This document shows, in pieces, positions 8,467 through 17,843 of a stretch of DNA of 45,190 bases. Position numbers and translations under genes: made by a program. The notes below the pieces were generated by a model. The model was not told the DNA's origin. It saw nothing but the letters and a program-made list of their open reading frames with translations, and made no database searches. The first letter of the stretch is position 1. Each line of letters starts with the position of its first letter. This DNA is from Rikenellaceae bacterium (GTDB taxonomy: Bacteria; Bacteroidota; Bacteroidia; Bacteroidales; Rikenellaceae): contig SUZJ01000010.1 of assembly GCA_015059945.1 (NCBI GenBank), positions 1 through 45,190 on the forward strand. The letters are read 5' to 3'.

Positions 8467-8898
8467 ATGAAAAAGATTTTAGCACTCGCAGCAGCCCTTG
8501 CCATTGTGGTAAGCGCAGCAGCCAACGACCGCCCCGTTCGCATAGACCAGTTGCCCGCAAAGGCACAGAAATTCATCAAAGAGTACTTTGCCGACCACCA
8601 GGTATCATACGCCAAGTACGACAACGAATTGAGCGACCAGAACTACGACGTAGTATTTACCGATGGCACAAATATTGAGTTTAATCGCAGGGGCGAGTGG
8701 CGACACATTTCGTGCAAACGTGGGGCCAGCGTACCCACCGAGCTGTTACCCCAGTCGATAGTGGGCTATCTGCGCCAGAATCACCCCGACACCAATGTGG
8801 TAGAGGTCGAGCGCGACCGCCACGAGTGGGAGCTGCAACTGGCCGGTGGCCTCGAACTGGTATTCGACAAGCGCGGCCACTTGAAACACTACGACTAA
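8467..8898 (+). CDS. Exported PepSY-like protein
   Basis: The 143-residue protein has a cleavable signal peptide (MKKILALAAALAIVVSAAA). Two PepSY-like repeats follow, each with the pattern of an LP..A..FI..YF start and a later DGT.IEF...G.W. This resembles the PepSY-like family common in Bacteroidetes (putative beta-lactamase-inhibitor-like fold). The function is unknown; periplasmic location is inferred. It is followed after 61 bp by a paralogue. Confidence 0.85.
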   Translation: MKKILALAAALAIVVSAAANDRPVRIDQLPAKAQKFIKEYFADHQVSYAKYDNELSDQNYDVVFTDGTNIEFNRRGEWRHISCKRGASVPTELLPQSIVGYLRQNHPDTNVVEVERDRHEWELQLAGGLELVFDKRGHLKHYD

Positions 8899-8959
8899 AA
8901 AAGCATTTTTCAACCACAACTAAAATACACACATTCACTTATTTAACACTTTTACAACT

Positions 8960-9403
8960 ATGAAACGAACCACCTCTTATTTGTTGTTACTTGCTGCTCT
9001 GGCCCTGTTCGGCCTTCAGAGTTGCGACAAAGATGACCACTACATAAACCAGTCGTTGTTGCCCACTCCGGCACAGAATTTCCTCAGCGCCCACTTTGGC
9101 TCGGTTGAGGTCACTTCGGTGGTTAAGGACTTCGACGACTTCAGCTATACCTACGAGGTGCGCCTGGCCGACGGCACCCACATCGAATTTCGCAAAGATG
9201 GCGACTGGAAGAGCGTGTCAAACCGCACTACTGGCGTTCCTGCAGCCATTATGCCCGACAAGATTGTCGAGTACGTTACGACCAACTATCCCAACAACTT
9301 TGTGATAGAGATTGAGCGCGACCGCCAGATAGACATAGAGTTGAACGATGGGCTCGACCTCGACTTCACCTCCTCGGGCGACTTTATACGCATCGACAAA
9401 TAA
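8960..9403 (+). CDS. PepSY-like lipoprotein
   Basis: The 147-residue protein has a lipoprotein signal ending at LQSC, so it should be membrane-anchored. The mature part repeats the plan of the preceding gene: an LLPTPAQNFLSAHFG start, ADGTHIEFRKDGDW, then a second repeat with IEIERDRQ and LDLDF. The two genes are clearly paralogous in tandem, one soluble and one lipidated. The function is unknown. A strong terminator follows. Confidence 0.87.
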   Translation: MKRTTSYLLLLAALALFGLQSCDKDDHYINQSLLPTPAQNFLSAHFGSVEVTSVVKDFDDFSYTYEVRLADGTHIEFRKDGDWKSVSNRTTGVPAAIMPDKIVEYVTTNYPNNFVIEIERDRQIDIELNDGLDLDFTSSGDFIRIDK

Positions 9404-9426
9404 CCACACACCCTATAACCACAACA

Positions 9427-9465
9427 AAAGAGGGAGCTGCAACATACTTGCAGCTCCCTCTTTTT
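9427..9465. terminator. Bidirectional terminator
   Basis: A 17-bp stem (AAAAGAGGGAGCTGCAA with TTGCAGCTCCCTCTTTT) and a 5-nt loop end in a T-run. It separates the PepSY-like pair from the convergent glutamine synthetase gene. Confidence 0.88.
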
Positions 9466-9494
9466 CGCCTAAATATCTTACAGACAGCCTTAGC

Positions 9495-11000
9495 CTATCC
9501 CACGTTGATAAACTTCTGTACCAACTCTTTAATCATCTCGGGGTTGGCCTGCAACTCCTCGCGCAGGTTGGCGTCGTTGTGGCTGCGGAGCATCTTTGCC
9601 CAGCCGTCGATAAGCCCTGCGCTGAACACGCCTCCATCCTCAAACACTGCTCGTTTAGCCACCAGTGCATCGGCCGAAACAGCACAACTGTCGGGCAGGT
9701 GCTCCAAACGCTCGGCAATGGCCTTGTGCTCGTCGTGGAAGATGTTTACGCCCACATACCTCTCCTCGGCATAGGCCACAGCGTTCTCCATCTTAAAGCC
9801 GTGGGTTGCGGCAGCCACCAGACCTGCCAGCAGCAGATATACATCGGCCGAACCATCGGGGCAACGGAACTCGACGGTCTGCTTGTCGTTGGCGGGCTTC
9901 ACCTCGCTCTGCTCGGCGGGGTTGGCATTGCGAATCATATCGGCAGCACCCGTAGTCCATCCCAGGGGTACGCGCACCAGCACCGAGCGATTCCTGTCGC
10001 CCCAGCAGATGTTGGTAGGAGCCTCTTGGTGGGGCACAAGGCGCAGGTAAGAGGTGGGGTTGGTATTGCCAAAGGCGGTAAGTGCGGCAGCCGAGTCGAG
10101 AATACCTGCAATAACGGTCTTGGCCACATCGGTCAGTTTGCCATCCTTCAGGTACATATTCTGGCCATCTTTGACCACCTTGGTATGTATGTGCATACCG
10201 CTACCCGCCTTGCCTACGGTAATCTTGGGCGCAAAGGTGAGCATAACGCCATAGCGGTACGAAATCTCGCGCAGAATCCACTTGGCAATGAGCAGCTGGT
10301 CGGCTGCCTCCTCAACATCTACGGGCAGGAACTCAATCTCGTTCTGCTCATACATCAGCCCATCTACGGCAAAGTTGCCCACCTCGCTGTGGCCATACTT
10401 AATCTTGCCACCCGCCTCGGCAATGGCCTTCATAGCCTCGCGACGCATATCGCCCCACTTGCAGAAGGGGCCGCTCTCGTGGTAACCGCGCTGGTCGGGA
10501 GTAATATAGAGCTCATCTACCTCGCTTACAACGTAGTACTCCAACTCGCCCATTGCGTGGAACTCCATACCCGTAACCCTCTTGAACTCGTTGTGAGCGC
10601 GGTGGAGTGCCTGGTCGGGAGCCGACTCAAAGGGCTTGCCGTCTTTGTCGTAGAAGCCACAGAGGATGTCCAGAGTGGGAATTTCGCTAAATGGGTTCAC
10701 AAAAGCTGTGCGATAGCGTGGCACAACATAGAGGTCGCTGGCACCTGCCTGCACAAAGTTGGGAAACAGGCTCGAACCATCCACGCGCTCGCCATAAGTA
10801 AGTATGGTATCGAGGTAGTCGAGGTCATTGATGATAAAGTTGAGCGATTTGAGTCGGCCATCGGCAGCAGCGTAGCGAAAATTGACCATCTCGATTTGGT
10901 TTTCGACCACAAACTTAACGATGTCGGCTTTGGTAAAATCTTTAGGCTCTTTTTTCAGAAAGCGCACCAGTGGGTTTGGGTGGATAGCATACTTTTCCAT
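9495..11000 (-). CDS. glnA: Glutamine synthetase
   Basis: The 501-residue protein has the glutamine synthetase catalytic core: the first glutamate strand in GELEYYV, a middle EQNEIEF segment, GSGMHIH, and the downstream PTNICWGDRNRSVLVRVP followed by VEFRCPD. It joins ammonia and glutamate with ATP in the cytoplasm. The length is near the type I class rather than the ~700-residue type III also found in Bacteroidales. It lies 49 bp after the stop of addB on the same strand, so it may be partly co-transcribed with it. Confidence 0.92.
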   Translation of the reverse strand: MEKYAIHPNPLVRFLKKEPKDFTKADIVKFVVENQIEMVNFRYAAADGRLKSLNFIINDLDYLDTILTYGERVDGSSLFPNFVQAGASDLYVVPRYRTAFVNPFSEIPTLDILCGFYDKDGKPFESAPDQALHRAHNEFKRVTGMEFHAMGELEYYVVSEVDELYITPDQRGYHESGPFCKWGDMRREAMKAIAEAGGKIKYGHSEVGNFAVDGLMYEQNEIEFLPVDVEEAADQLLIAKWILREISYRYGVMLTFAPKITVGKAGSGMHIHTKVVKDGQNMYLKDGKLTDVAKTVIAGILDSAAALTAFGNTNPTSYLRLVPHQEAPTNICWGDRNRSVLVRVPLGWTTGAADMIRNANPAEQSEVKPANDKQTVEFRCPDGSADVYLLLAGLVAAATHGFKMENAVAYAEERYVGVNIFHDEHKAIAERLEHLPDSCAVSADALVAKRAVFEDGGVFSAGLIDGWAKMLRSHNDANLREELQANPEMIKELVQKFINVG

Positions 11001-11049
11001 AACAACATCTTTGGATTAAATTAGACTATATATAATTGTTTTAATTCGC

Positions 11050-13953
11050 TCACTTTTTACCGCATAGTTTGGCATAGTCGCACCACTCGCAAGCCTTGGG
11101 GTCTGAGGTGGCCACAAATGGGCGCGAGCAGTCAAACACCTCGGTCAGTTTGGCGGCCAGAGCCTCTCTGAACTCGTCGGCATAGCTGTCATAGTTGTCG
11201 ATAGTAGCCTTACCCCCGCCCCTACTGCTGCCAAATCGCAGATAGGGCACATACTCTTCGTTATTGAGGTTGCGCACATAGTAGAGCACCGGGGTTATAG
11301 GCCCACTTGGCAGTCGTCCCTTTTGCTGTTCGTTGGCCACCATCATCGAGTAGAGCAGTGTCTGCAAGGCGTGGCCGTCGGGCTTATCTTCAAACAAATT
11401 GGCTATGCCCACAAAATCTTTGTGCGGGGTACCGGTCTTGTAATCGACAATGCGCAGTCGGCCATCGGCCATCACATCAAAGCGGTCTATCGTACCATTG
11501 AAACGCACCACGTGGTAGCCGAAGTCAAAGTCGTAGGCAATCTTATACTCGGCACCCGCCACTCGGAAGTCGCCCGCACACGAGCTGTCGTACTTCAACA
11601 GGCCATCGTTCAGATACTTTTCTATGATGCTGCAAATCATCACTATCTGTCCCTCGTACTCCTCGCGGGGCACAATCTTGTTCATCTCGCCATAGTACTT
11701 CTCCGAGATAGCCCTCTCTACCGCATCGCTCACACGCTTGGTGCCCCTCAATCGGCCAATCTGTTGGTTGTGAGGGCTCTTATTGTCAAGTTCTTTGTAT
11801 AGCAGCTCGGCCGCACGGTGGAAGATTGTACCAAAGAGCGAATTGTCGACATCTTCGCTAATCTCGTCCTCGACCTTCAAGCGGGCCACACTTGCAAAGT
11901 AGAACATCAGCGGGCACTGGATGTACCTATTCAGGGCTGAGGGCGACAGCGAACGCCCACCCTCATCGAGAAATTCGGCCAGCCGCTCGGCCACCTCGCC
12001 CCTCTTTTCGACCACAACATCGCTCTTCTCGGAGATATTCACCCCCAGCACCTTTTCGATACGGTTGATATGGTGGCTGCTCTCGAAGTCGAGCTGGTAG
12101 ATATAGCGGCTCTGCTCGCCCGAGGAGCTCTTGTCGCCCACCGAGCAGTAGACCATATCAACCCTGCGGGCACGTTGTAGCAAGCGGTAGAAGTAGAAGG
12201 CATAGACACCCTCGCTATGGTGGGGCGTGGGCAGTCCGTAGGCCATACGCAGGTTGAAAGGTATAAAGGATATGTCTTTGATACGGCCACTGGGGAAGTT
12301 GTCGTCGCTCATCGACAGTAGCAGCACATTGTCGAAGTCGAGGTTACGGGTTTCGAGAATACCCATCACCTGCACACCGCTCAGAGGCTCGCCCTTGTAG
12401 GGTATAGAGATGCCTTGCAGCACCTTACGCAGCAACGACACGTAGGTCGTAAACTTCATCTGTATAGTGGTGGCACACTCGGCCAGCGAGTTGCGGCTCT
12501 TGGTCAGCGCTTCGAGTATAAGGCCAAAGCACTCGCGTCGCAAGCCACGCTGCTCTTTGCTTTCGCCCCCTATCTCGCTCTCGGCCACTATGGTTATGAT
12601 GCCCTCTAAATAGTCGTGTATCGAGGTGGCATCGTTGTTTGGCGAGAATATCTGCTTAATCAACTCACCTCCCTGCTCAAATCGTGCTGTAGAGACATAG
12701 ATGCGCCCGTGGCGCACAATCTCGCCACGTAACCTCTTAGCCGCCTCGCCCTCGACCGCCACCACAAAGGGGTGGATGAGCAATCCCTCCACGTCGGTAT
12801 GGTAGAAGGCCACACTACCCCCGCTGCTAACCTTCACACGCTGTTGCAACAGCAGCAGTCGCTCCACAAAGCTGTAAGCCAACGTAGAGCGCAACGGGTA
12901 GCCCATAGTTACGTTATACTGAATGGGCTTGTCGGCATCGGGGCCGCTCGGTAGCGAGTAGAGCAGTGGCGAGAGTAGAGCCTCGTTGGTGAGCACTATG
13001 GCGGTGCGTTTGTCTACACCCTTATTTCGTTCGACAAGTTGGTCAATAAACTCGGTGGCATACTTGGTCTGCAATGAGTCCGAGGCCGTAGCCACAACAT
13101 TTATCTCTTTGTGCTCGCCAAAGTGGCTGGGCAGTACAAAGTCGGCAGGGGCGGGATAGCGTAGCAGGTTTTGCCTAATAAACAGTCCCGCCTCTTGTTT
13201 GTCGTCTTTCAGATAATAGTCGTCGTAGTCCCAGTAAAATAGGGCTTCGTGAGCCGTTTGCAGATAATCAAACAGCACCATCTCGGTAGTCGATAGCGCA
13301 TTGAAGCCCACCACCGCATAGCCACCCCCTGTGGGCAGCTCCACCACCCCCTCTTTGAGCAGTTCGGCCGCCTGGCGGTAAATCATACCCGAGTAGCCCA
13401 CCCCCAAGTCAGAGAGTCGCTCGCGATACTGGTGATAGATAGGCAGCAGGGTGTTCCAAATTGTAAGAAAGGTCTTTTGGTGCTCGGGCTGATTGGGGCT
13501 CACATCGAACGACCCCCAAAAGCGCTTGATAGCCTCAATCTGTTCGGCCGACAGATACGACAGGTCGCTATCCATATCTTTCAGGTCGGAGATGTTGGTA
13601 AAGAGCATATCGGCATTGACACGATACTTGTCGACCGTATCAAAATCGGCCAGCAACACCTCGCCCCAGTGATAAAAACTATCAAAATCCTCGGTATGAT
13701 ATTGCGAGTAAATCTTGTAGAGTTCGGCAATGGCCCTTATGTGGTCGATGCGGCCAATGCCTGCCAGCTCACACATAAGCGAGTCGATAGATATAAAGCG
13801 TGGAGCAAAGATGGGCCTACCGGCAATCTGCGACAGAGCATCGACAAAAAAGACGCGCGAACGATTGTTGGGCAGCAGTACTGTCAGCGACCCAATATCC
13901 TCGCCATAGGCATCCCATAGATGACGAGCTACGCTATGCAAAAATGTTTCCAC
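11050..13953 (-). CDS. addB: AddB-like PD-(D/E)XK exonuclease
   Basis: This protein of about 967 residues begins with a degenerate helicase-like domain (LLPNNRSRVFFVDAL). It ends with a RecB-type nuclease core containing LRIVDYKTG. A Cys in RYIQCP (near residue 680) and three near the C-terminus (CEWCDYAKLC) fit the four-Cys iron-sulfur clasp of AddB nucleases. With AddA it should process double-strand breaks for recombination. The start is GTG 13953: the -7 box TACCTTTG (13957-13964) overlaps the only other candidate, TTG 13957-13959, so transcription should begin at about the GTG and the mRNA may be leaderless. Confidence 0.85.
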   Translation of the reverse strand: METFLHSVARHLWDAYGEDIGSLTVLLPNNRSRVFFVDALSQIAGRPIFAPRFISIDSLMCELAGIGRIDHIRAIAELYKIYSQYHTEDFDSFYHWGEVLLADFDTVDKYRVNADMLFTNISDLKDMDSDLSYLSAEQIEAIKRFWGSFDVSPNQPEHQKTFLTIWNTLLPIYHQYRERLSDLGVGYSGMIYRQAAELLKEGVVELPTGGGYAVVGFNALSTTEMVLFDYLQTAHEALFYWDYDDYYLKDDKQEAGLFIRQNLLRYPAPADFVLPSHFGEHKEINVVATASDSLQTKYATEFIDQLVERNKGVDKRTAIVLTNEALLSPLLYSLPSGPDADKPIQYNVTMGYPLRSTLAYSFVERLLLLQQRVKVSSGGSVAFYHTDVEGLLIHPFVVAVEGEAAKRLRGEIVRHGRIYVSTARFEQGGELIKQIFSPNNDATSIHDYLEGIITIVAESEIGGESKEQRGLRRECFGLILEALTKSRNSLAECATTIQMKFTTYVSLLRKVLQGISIPYKGEPLSGVQVMGILETRNLDFDNVLLLSMSDDNFPSGRIKDISFIPFNLRMAYGLPTPHHSEGVYAFYFYRLLQRARRVDMVYCSVGDKSSSGEQSRYIYQLDFESSHHINRIEKVLGVNISEKSDVVVEKRGEVAERLAEFLDEGGRSLSPSALNRYIQCPLMFYFASVARLKVEDEISEDVDNSLFGTIFHRAAELLYKELDNKSPHNQQIGRLRGTKRVSDAVERAISEKYYGEMNKIVPREEYEGQIVMICSIIEKYLNDGLLKYDSSCAGDFRVAGAEYKIAYDFDFGYHVVRFNGTIDRFDVMADGRLRIVDYKTGTPHKDFVGIANLFEDKPDGHALQTLLYSMMVANEQQKGRLPSGPITPVLYYVRNLNNEEYVPYLRFGSSRGGGKATIDNYDSYADEFREALAAKLTEVFDCSRPFVATSDPKACEWCDYAKLCGKK

Positions 13954-13956
13954 AGT

Positions 13957-13989
13957 CAAAGGTAGGAATAATTTTGGAAGTTTAGCAAA
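13957..13989 (-). promoter_or_regulatory. addB promoter
   Basis: On the minus strand TTTG (13986-13989), a 21-nt spacer and TACCTTTG (13957-13964) form a full Bacteroidetes promoter. Its -33 region lies inside the addA promoter. Confidence 0.65.
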
Positions 13990-14005
13990 AAAAGCCGTAC
14001 CTTTA
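13973..14005 (+). promoter_or_regulatory. addA promoter
   Basis: TTTG (13973-13976), a 21-nt spacer and TACCTTTA (13998-14005) match the Bacteroidetes promoter with one mismatch at the last base. It overlaps the addB promoter by 17 bp, so both cannot easily be occupied at once. Confidence 0.55.
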
Positions 14006-14036
14006 TGGTATAAAAAATCACAATCAGGGCGACACT

Positions 14037-17000
14037 ATGGGACAAGTAGACGTATTAAGTGCCTCGGCAGGTGCAGGTAAGACCTACAATATGGCTTACC
14101 GCTACATCAGTACACTCATCAGCGACCCCTCGCTCTATCGCCACCAGCTGGCCGTTACGTTTACCAACAAGGCCACCGAAGAGCTCAAACAGCGCATACT
14201 GCTCTACCTCAACAAGCTCTCAAATGGCGACCACCCCGACTTTGAAGTAGAGTTACACAAAGAGCTTGGTCTGCCCATTTCGGCCATCCGTAAGCGAGCT
14301 ACCGATGCCCGCAACTACATTCTGCACGACTACAACAACTTTTCGGTACTCACAATCGACAAGTTCTTTCAGCGCGTCATAAGGGCTTTCATAAAGGAGT
14401 TGGGCATCGACCTCAACTTCACCCTCGAATTGCAGCCCGACACCCTGCTCGACCAGGCCGTAGACCGCATAATAGACTCTATCTCGACCACCCCAAAGCT
14501 GAACGACTGGATAATGGGTATGGTCCGAAGCAAGATTGATGACAACAAGGCTTGGGATATCAAAAATAGCCTCAAAAAGATAGGCAAAGAGCTCTTCTCG
14601 GAGGAGTACCGCTCGTCGGCCATAACCATCGACGATATGGACGAGCTGAACGACATAATCGAGCGAGCCCGCCAGAAAGTAGCAGCCAAGCAGAAGCAAT
14701 ACATCGACCTCGCACGACAGTTTGTGGCTGTTATGGACAGCGAGGGACTAATGGCGAGCGACTTCAAGGGCGGCAATGGTAGCAGCATTGCCCTCTATGC
14801 CCAAAAGGTCGCAGCAGGCGATGCCGAAGCCAAGCCCTACAAGACTGCCCTCGGTGGCATAAGCGACGATGCACAGTGGTACTCAAAGAGCACCAAATCG
14901 CGCATTGAGCCCCATATCGCTACCCTACGCCCCATATTGGCGCAGATGGTCGAGCTACACGAGTCGATGGGTATCGACACCAACACCTACCACCTGCTCA
15001 AAGGCAACTATCGCGAGTTTGCCCTGATGGCCTACATTCGCAGCAACATAGATGCTATATGCAAAGAGGAAGGCATACTACCCCTGTCGGATGTGAACGA
15101 CCTGATTACCAAGCTCATCGCCGACAACGATGCGCCATTTATATACGAAAAGGTGGGCAACAAGTTTTTGCACTTTATGATCGACGAGTTCCAAGACACC
15201 TCGCGCGGTCAGTGGCAAAACTTTGTACCGCTGCTCCACAATGCCCTCTCCCAAGATGAGGGCTCGCCCGTTATGCTCGTGGGCGACGTAAAGCAGTCTA
15301 TTTACCGCTGGCGCGGTGGCGACTGGAGTCTGCTTGCCCACGACGTGGGGCGCAGATTTGAAAATGTAAAACACACTCCGCTGAGCAAGAATTTCCGCAG
15401 CAAGGAGCAGGTTGTTCTGTTCAACAATACCCTTATCGCCAAGGTGGTCGAGCAGATAAAACATACCTTGCAGACCGAGCTGCCCACCAATCCACAACTA
15501 CTCTCGCCGGAGCTTAGAGCTAACCTTTGCACCAATATATCCGACGCCTATGCCGACCTCGAACAAAAGGTAAAAGAGGGCAGCCAAGGTGGCTACGTTA
15601 CGGTGCTCAACTACTCGACCGAACTGCTCGAAGAGCCAAAGCCGCAACAGGCCGAGGAGCAAGGTCTGACCGAAGAGCCGCAGCAAGCCCTCCCGTGCCA
15701 CCCCATAATCAGCCGTATAGAGGATTTGCAGAGGCGCGGTTTCAGGGCCAAAGATATAGCCATACTGCTCCGCAACAACAAAGAGGTGACCAAGGTCGCA
15801 ACCCTGTTGCTCGACTACAAGACGGCTCACCCCACCTCGCCCTACATCTTTGATGTAATAACCCAAGAGGCACTCGAGATTGGCTCCTCGGGCGAGGTTA
15901 AGTTTGTGGTGGCACTGCTCTCACTGGCCGTAAACCCTGCCGACACCATAGCATTGGCCACTGTGAACGACTTTTTGGGACACCCATACAGCGCCCCTCT
16001 CGGTGGCGAGCAGGCCGACTTTGTGGCCCACCTTGCACTACTTCAACCCGAGGAGGCATTTAGCCAAGTGATGTTGCACTTCGAGGAGTACTTCTCGGCC
16101 GAGGCCATCCCCTATCTGCAAGCGCTCCACTCTACTATAATAGAGTTTTGCAGTCGCCAGATTGCCGACACTGCGCTGTGGCTCGACTGGTGGAACGAGA
16201 GCGGCCACAAGACCCCTATCGTACTACCTCAGGGGTCAGATGCCATAACCATAATGACCATACACAAGTCCAAAGGTCTGGGCTTTGAGGCTGTGATAGT
16301 GCCCGAGTGTTCGTGGAGTATGCCTCCTATGGCCAACTCGCTCCTGTGGGCCACGCCCAACAAGCCCCTATCGGAGCGCATAACCAAATTTCCCATAATG
16401 CTGTCGAGCCAAAAGACCGCCAACTCGGCCTTCTCGGAGAGCTACTACACCGAGTTTACGATGTCTTATATCGACTCGCTCAACACCCTATACGTGGCGC
16501 TCACAAGGGCCAAGCAGGAGTTGCACCTGATGATTGCCGACACCCCCTCGGCAGCCAGCATAGGCTCGCCCATACTAAACGCTCTGGCCGACCACCCTGT
16601 GGCCGACTATGAGGCTTTGGAGGGTGCAAAACTATACGAGTTTGGCCGCCCCGACCACTTTATCCCCGAGGTCGAAAACGACGAACGCATCCTGTCGGAG
16701 AGCATCTTCAAGACCTTCTCGCCTACGGGCAAGGTGGCCGTCAAGTACAACCACCAGCGTTATACCGACGATAACGACAACTCGGCTCCCGTACCCCTTT
16801 CGCCCCGCGACCACGGCACCCTGCTGCACCGTGTATTTGAGCAGGCTACGACGCTCGACGACATCTACTCAGCCATCGAAGGGCTGGTTATCGACGGGCT
16901 GCTCACCCCCACCGAGGGCGAGCAGTTGAGGCTCAATATCGAGCAGACAATGGCCACCAATGGCGATATTGCCGAGTGGTTTGACGGCTCGTGGGAGCGA

Positions 17001-17231
17001 GTGCTCAACGAGCGCGAGATTATATACAACGGAAAGAATTACCGCCCCGACCGCGTGATGATACGCGGTGGCGAGGCGGTAGTAATCGACTACAAGTTTG
17101 GCCTCAACAAGCCCGACAGCTACAAACGACAAATCAAATTCTACGCCCAGTTGCTCAGGCAAATGGGCTACAAGAAGGTAAGCGGATACCTATGGTATAT
17201 CTCTATGGGCCAGCTCGATAAAGAGGTTTAG
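14037..17231 (+). CDS. addA: AddA-like helicase-nuclease (UvrD/RecB family)
   Basis: The 1064-residue protein has a Walker A motif ASAGAGKT at its N-terminus, Walker B in MIDEFQDTS, the UvrD motif GDVKQSIYRWRGGD, and late helicase motifs TIHKSKGLGFEAV and YVALTRAKQELHL. A C-terminal PD-(D/E)XK nuclease carries VVIDYKFG and an IKFYAQLL helix. It should unwind and cut DNA ends together with the AddB-like protein encoded divergently 83 bp away. In many bacteria the two genes are co-directional; here they are back to back. A terminator follows directly. Confidence 0.9.
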   Translation: MGQVDVLSASAGAGKTYNMAYRYISTLISDPSLYRHQLAVTFTNKATEELKQRILLYLNKLSNGDHPDFEVELHKELGLPISAIRKRATDARNYILHDYNNFSVLTIDKFFQRVIRAFIKELGIDLNFTLELQPDTLLDQAVDRIIDSISTTPKLNDWIMGMVRSKIDDNKAWDIKNSLKKIGKELFSEEYRSSAITIDDMDELNDIIERARQKVAAKQKQYIDLARQFVAVMDSEGLMASDFKGGNGSSIALYAQKVAAGDAEAKPYKTALGGISDDAQWYSKSTKSRIEPHIATLRPILAQMVELHESMGIDTNTYHLLKGNYREFALMAYIRSNIDAICKEEGILPLSDVNDLITKLIADNDAPFIYEKVGNKFLHFMIDEFQDTSRGQWQNFVPLLHNALSQDEGSPVMLVGDVKQSIYRWRGGDWSLLAHDVGRRFENVKHTPLSKNFRSKEQVVLFNNTLIAKVVEQIKHTLQTELPTNPQLLSPELRANLCTNISDAYADLEQKVKEGSQGGYVTVLNYSTELLEEPKPQQAEEQGLTEEPQQALPCHPIISRIEDLQRRGFRAKDIAILLRNNKEVTKVATLLLDYKTAHPTSPYIFDVITQEALEIGSSGEVKFVVALLSLAVNPADTIALATVNDFLGHPYSAPLGGEQADFVAHLALLQPEEAFSQVMLHFEEYFSAEAIPYLQALHSTIIEFCSRQIADTALWLDWWNESGHKTPIVLPQGSDAITIMTIHKSKGLGFEAVIVPECSWSMPPMANSLLWATPNKPLSERITKFPIMLSSQKTANSAFSESYYTEFTMSYIDSLNTLYVALTRAKQELHLMIADTPSAASIGSPILNALADHPVADYEALEGAKLYEFGRPDHFIPEVENDERILSESIFKTFSPTGKVAVKYNHQRYTDDNDNSAPVPLSPRDHGTLLHRVFEQATTLDDIYSAIEGLVIDGLLTPTEGEQLRLNIEQTMATNGDIAEWFDGSWERVLNEREIIYNGKNYRPDRVMIRGGEAVVIDYKFGLNKPDSYKRQIKFYAQLLRQMGYKKVSGYLWYISMGQLDKEV

Positions 17232-17251
17232 TTAAACCACTGCAACAACAC

Positions 17252-17287
17252 AAAAAACCCGACTCGTCAGACGAGTCGGGTTTTTTG
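17252..17287. terminator. Bidirectional terminator
   Basis: The stem AAAAAACCCGACTCGT with ACGAGTCGGGTTTTTT has a 3-nt loop and A/T-runs on both sides. It separates addA from the convergent small exported protein gene. Confidence 0.9.
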
Positions 17288-17299
17288 TTTCTATATGTT

Positions 17300-17752
17300 C
17301 TATTTGAGCCTTAGCTCCTTGGGCAACAATTCGGCAAGGTCGAGTTCGCGCCCCGCAAGCAGCAGCACCGCCTCACCACTGGGCGTAAAGCTATACATCG
17401 CAAAGCCCGTGCGCTCGGGGTTCATAAACAGGTGGGCCTCGGTCGTGTCGTTACGAAACTGCCCCACCGAGTTATAGCCCCTGACCACTTGGTCAAAGTC
17501 ACTCCTCAAAGGGCCCTTATTGCCACCCTTGTGGCTGACCGACACCAGCAAGTCAATCTTGCGCATCAGCTCACGGCCCGCCTTGTCGCTGGTCAGCGCA
17601 GCCATACGGATAGCAGCACGTCCCACCGATACCACCTCGTAGCCCTTGCGGCGGTCATATTTCTTGCCCAGCTCTTTGTATTGCTCATCTTGGGCAGCGA
17701 GCGAAGCCACTCCAAGCAGCATCGCCACAATCATCATCAACAGTCGTTTCAT
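17300..17752 (-). CDS. Small exported protein, DUF4252-like
   Basis: The 150-residue protein has a signal peptide of about 20 residues ending at SLAAQD. The mature part (LGKKYDRRKGYEVVSVGRAA, then an ELMRKIDLLVSVS region) resembles the DUF4252 family of small exported Bacteroidetes proteins. This resemblance is by pattern only. The function is unknown. It lies 91 bp downstream of the branching enzyme gene on the same strand. Confidence 0.7.
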   Translation of the reverse strand: MKRLLMMIVAMLLGVASLAAQDEQYKELGKKYDRRKGYEVVSVGRAAIRMAALTSDKAGRELMRKIDLLVSVSHKGGNKGPLRSDFDQVVRGYNSVGQFRNDTTEAHLFMNPERTGFAMYSFTPSGEAVLLLAGRELDLAELLPKELRLK

Positions 17753-17843
17753 AAATCAGTATCGAAAAAGTCCTAATACAAAAGCCTTCGCCAAAAGGGT
17801 GTGGAGAACATTGTCCGCCACCGCAACTCTACGTACTACTCGG

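Noticed and set aside
9348..11024. A 558-codon open frame opposite glutamine synthetase
   Set aside because: The glutamine synthetase frame has all family motifs; the antisense frame has none.
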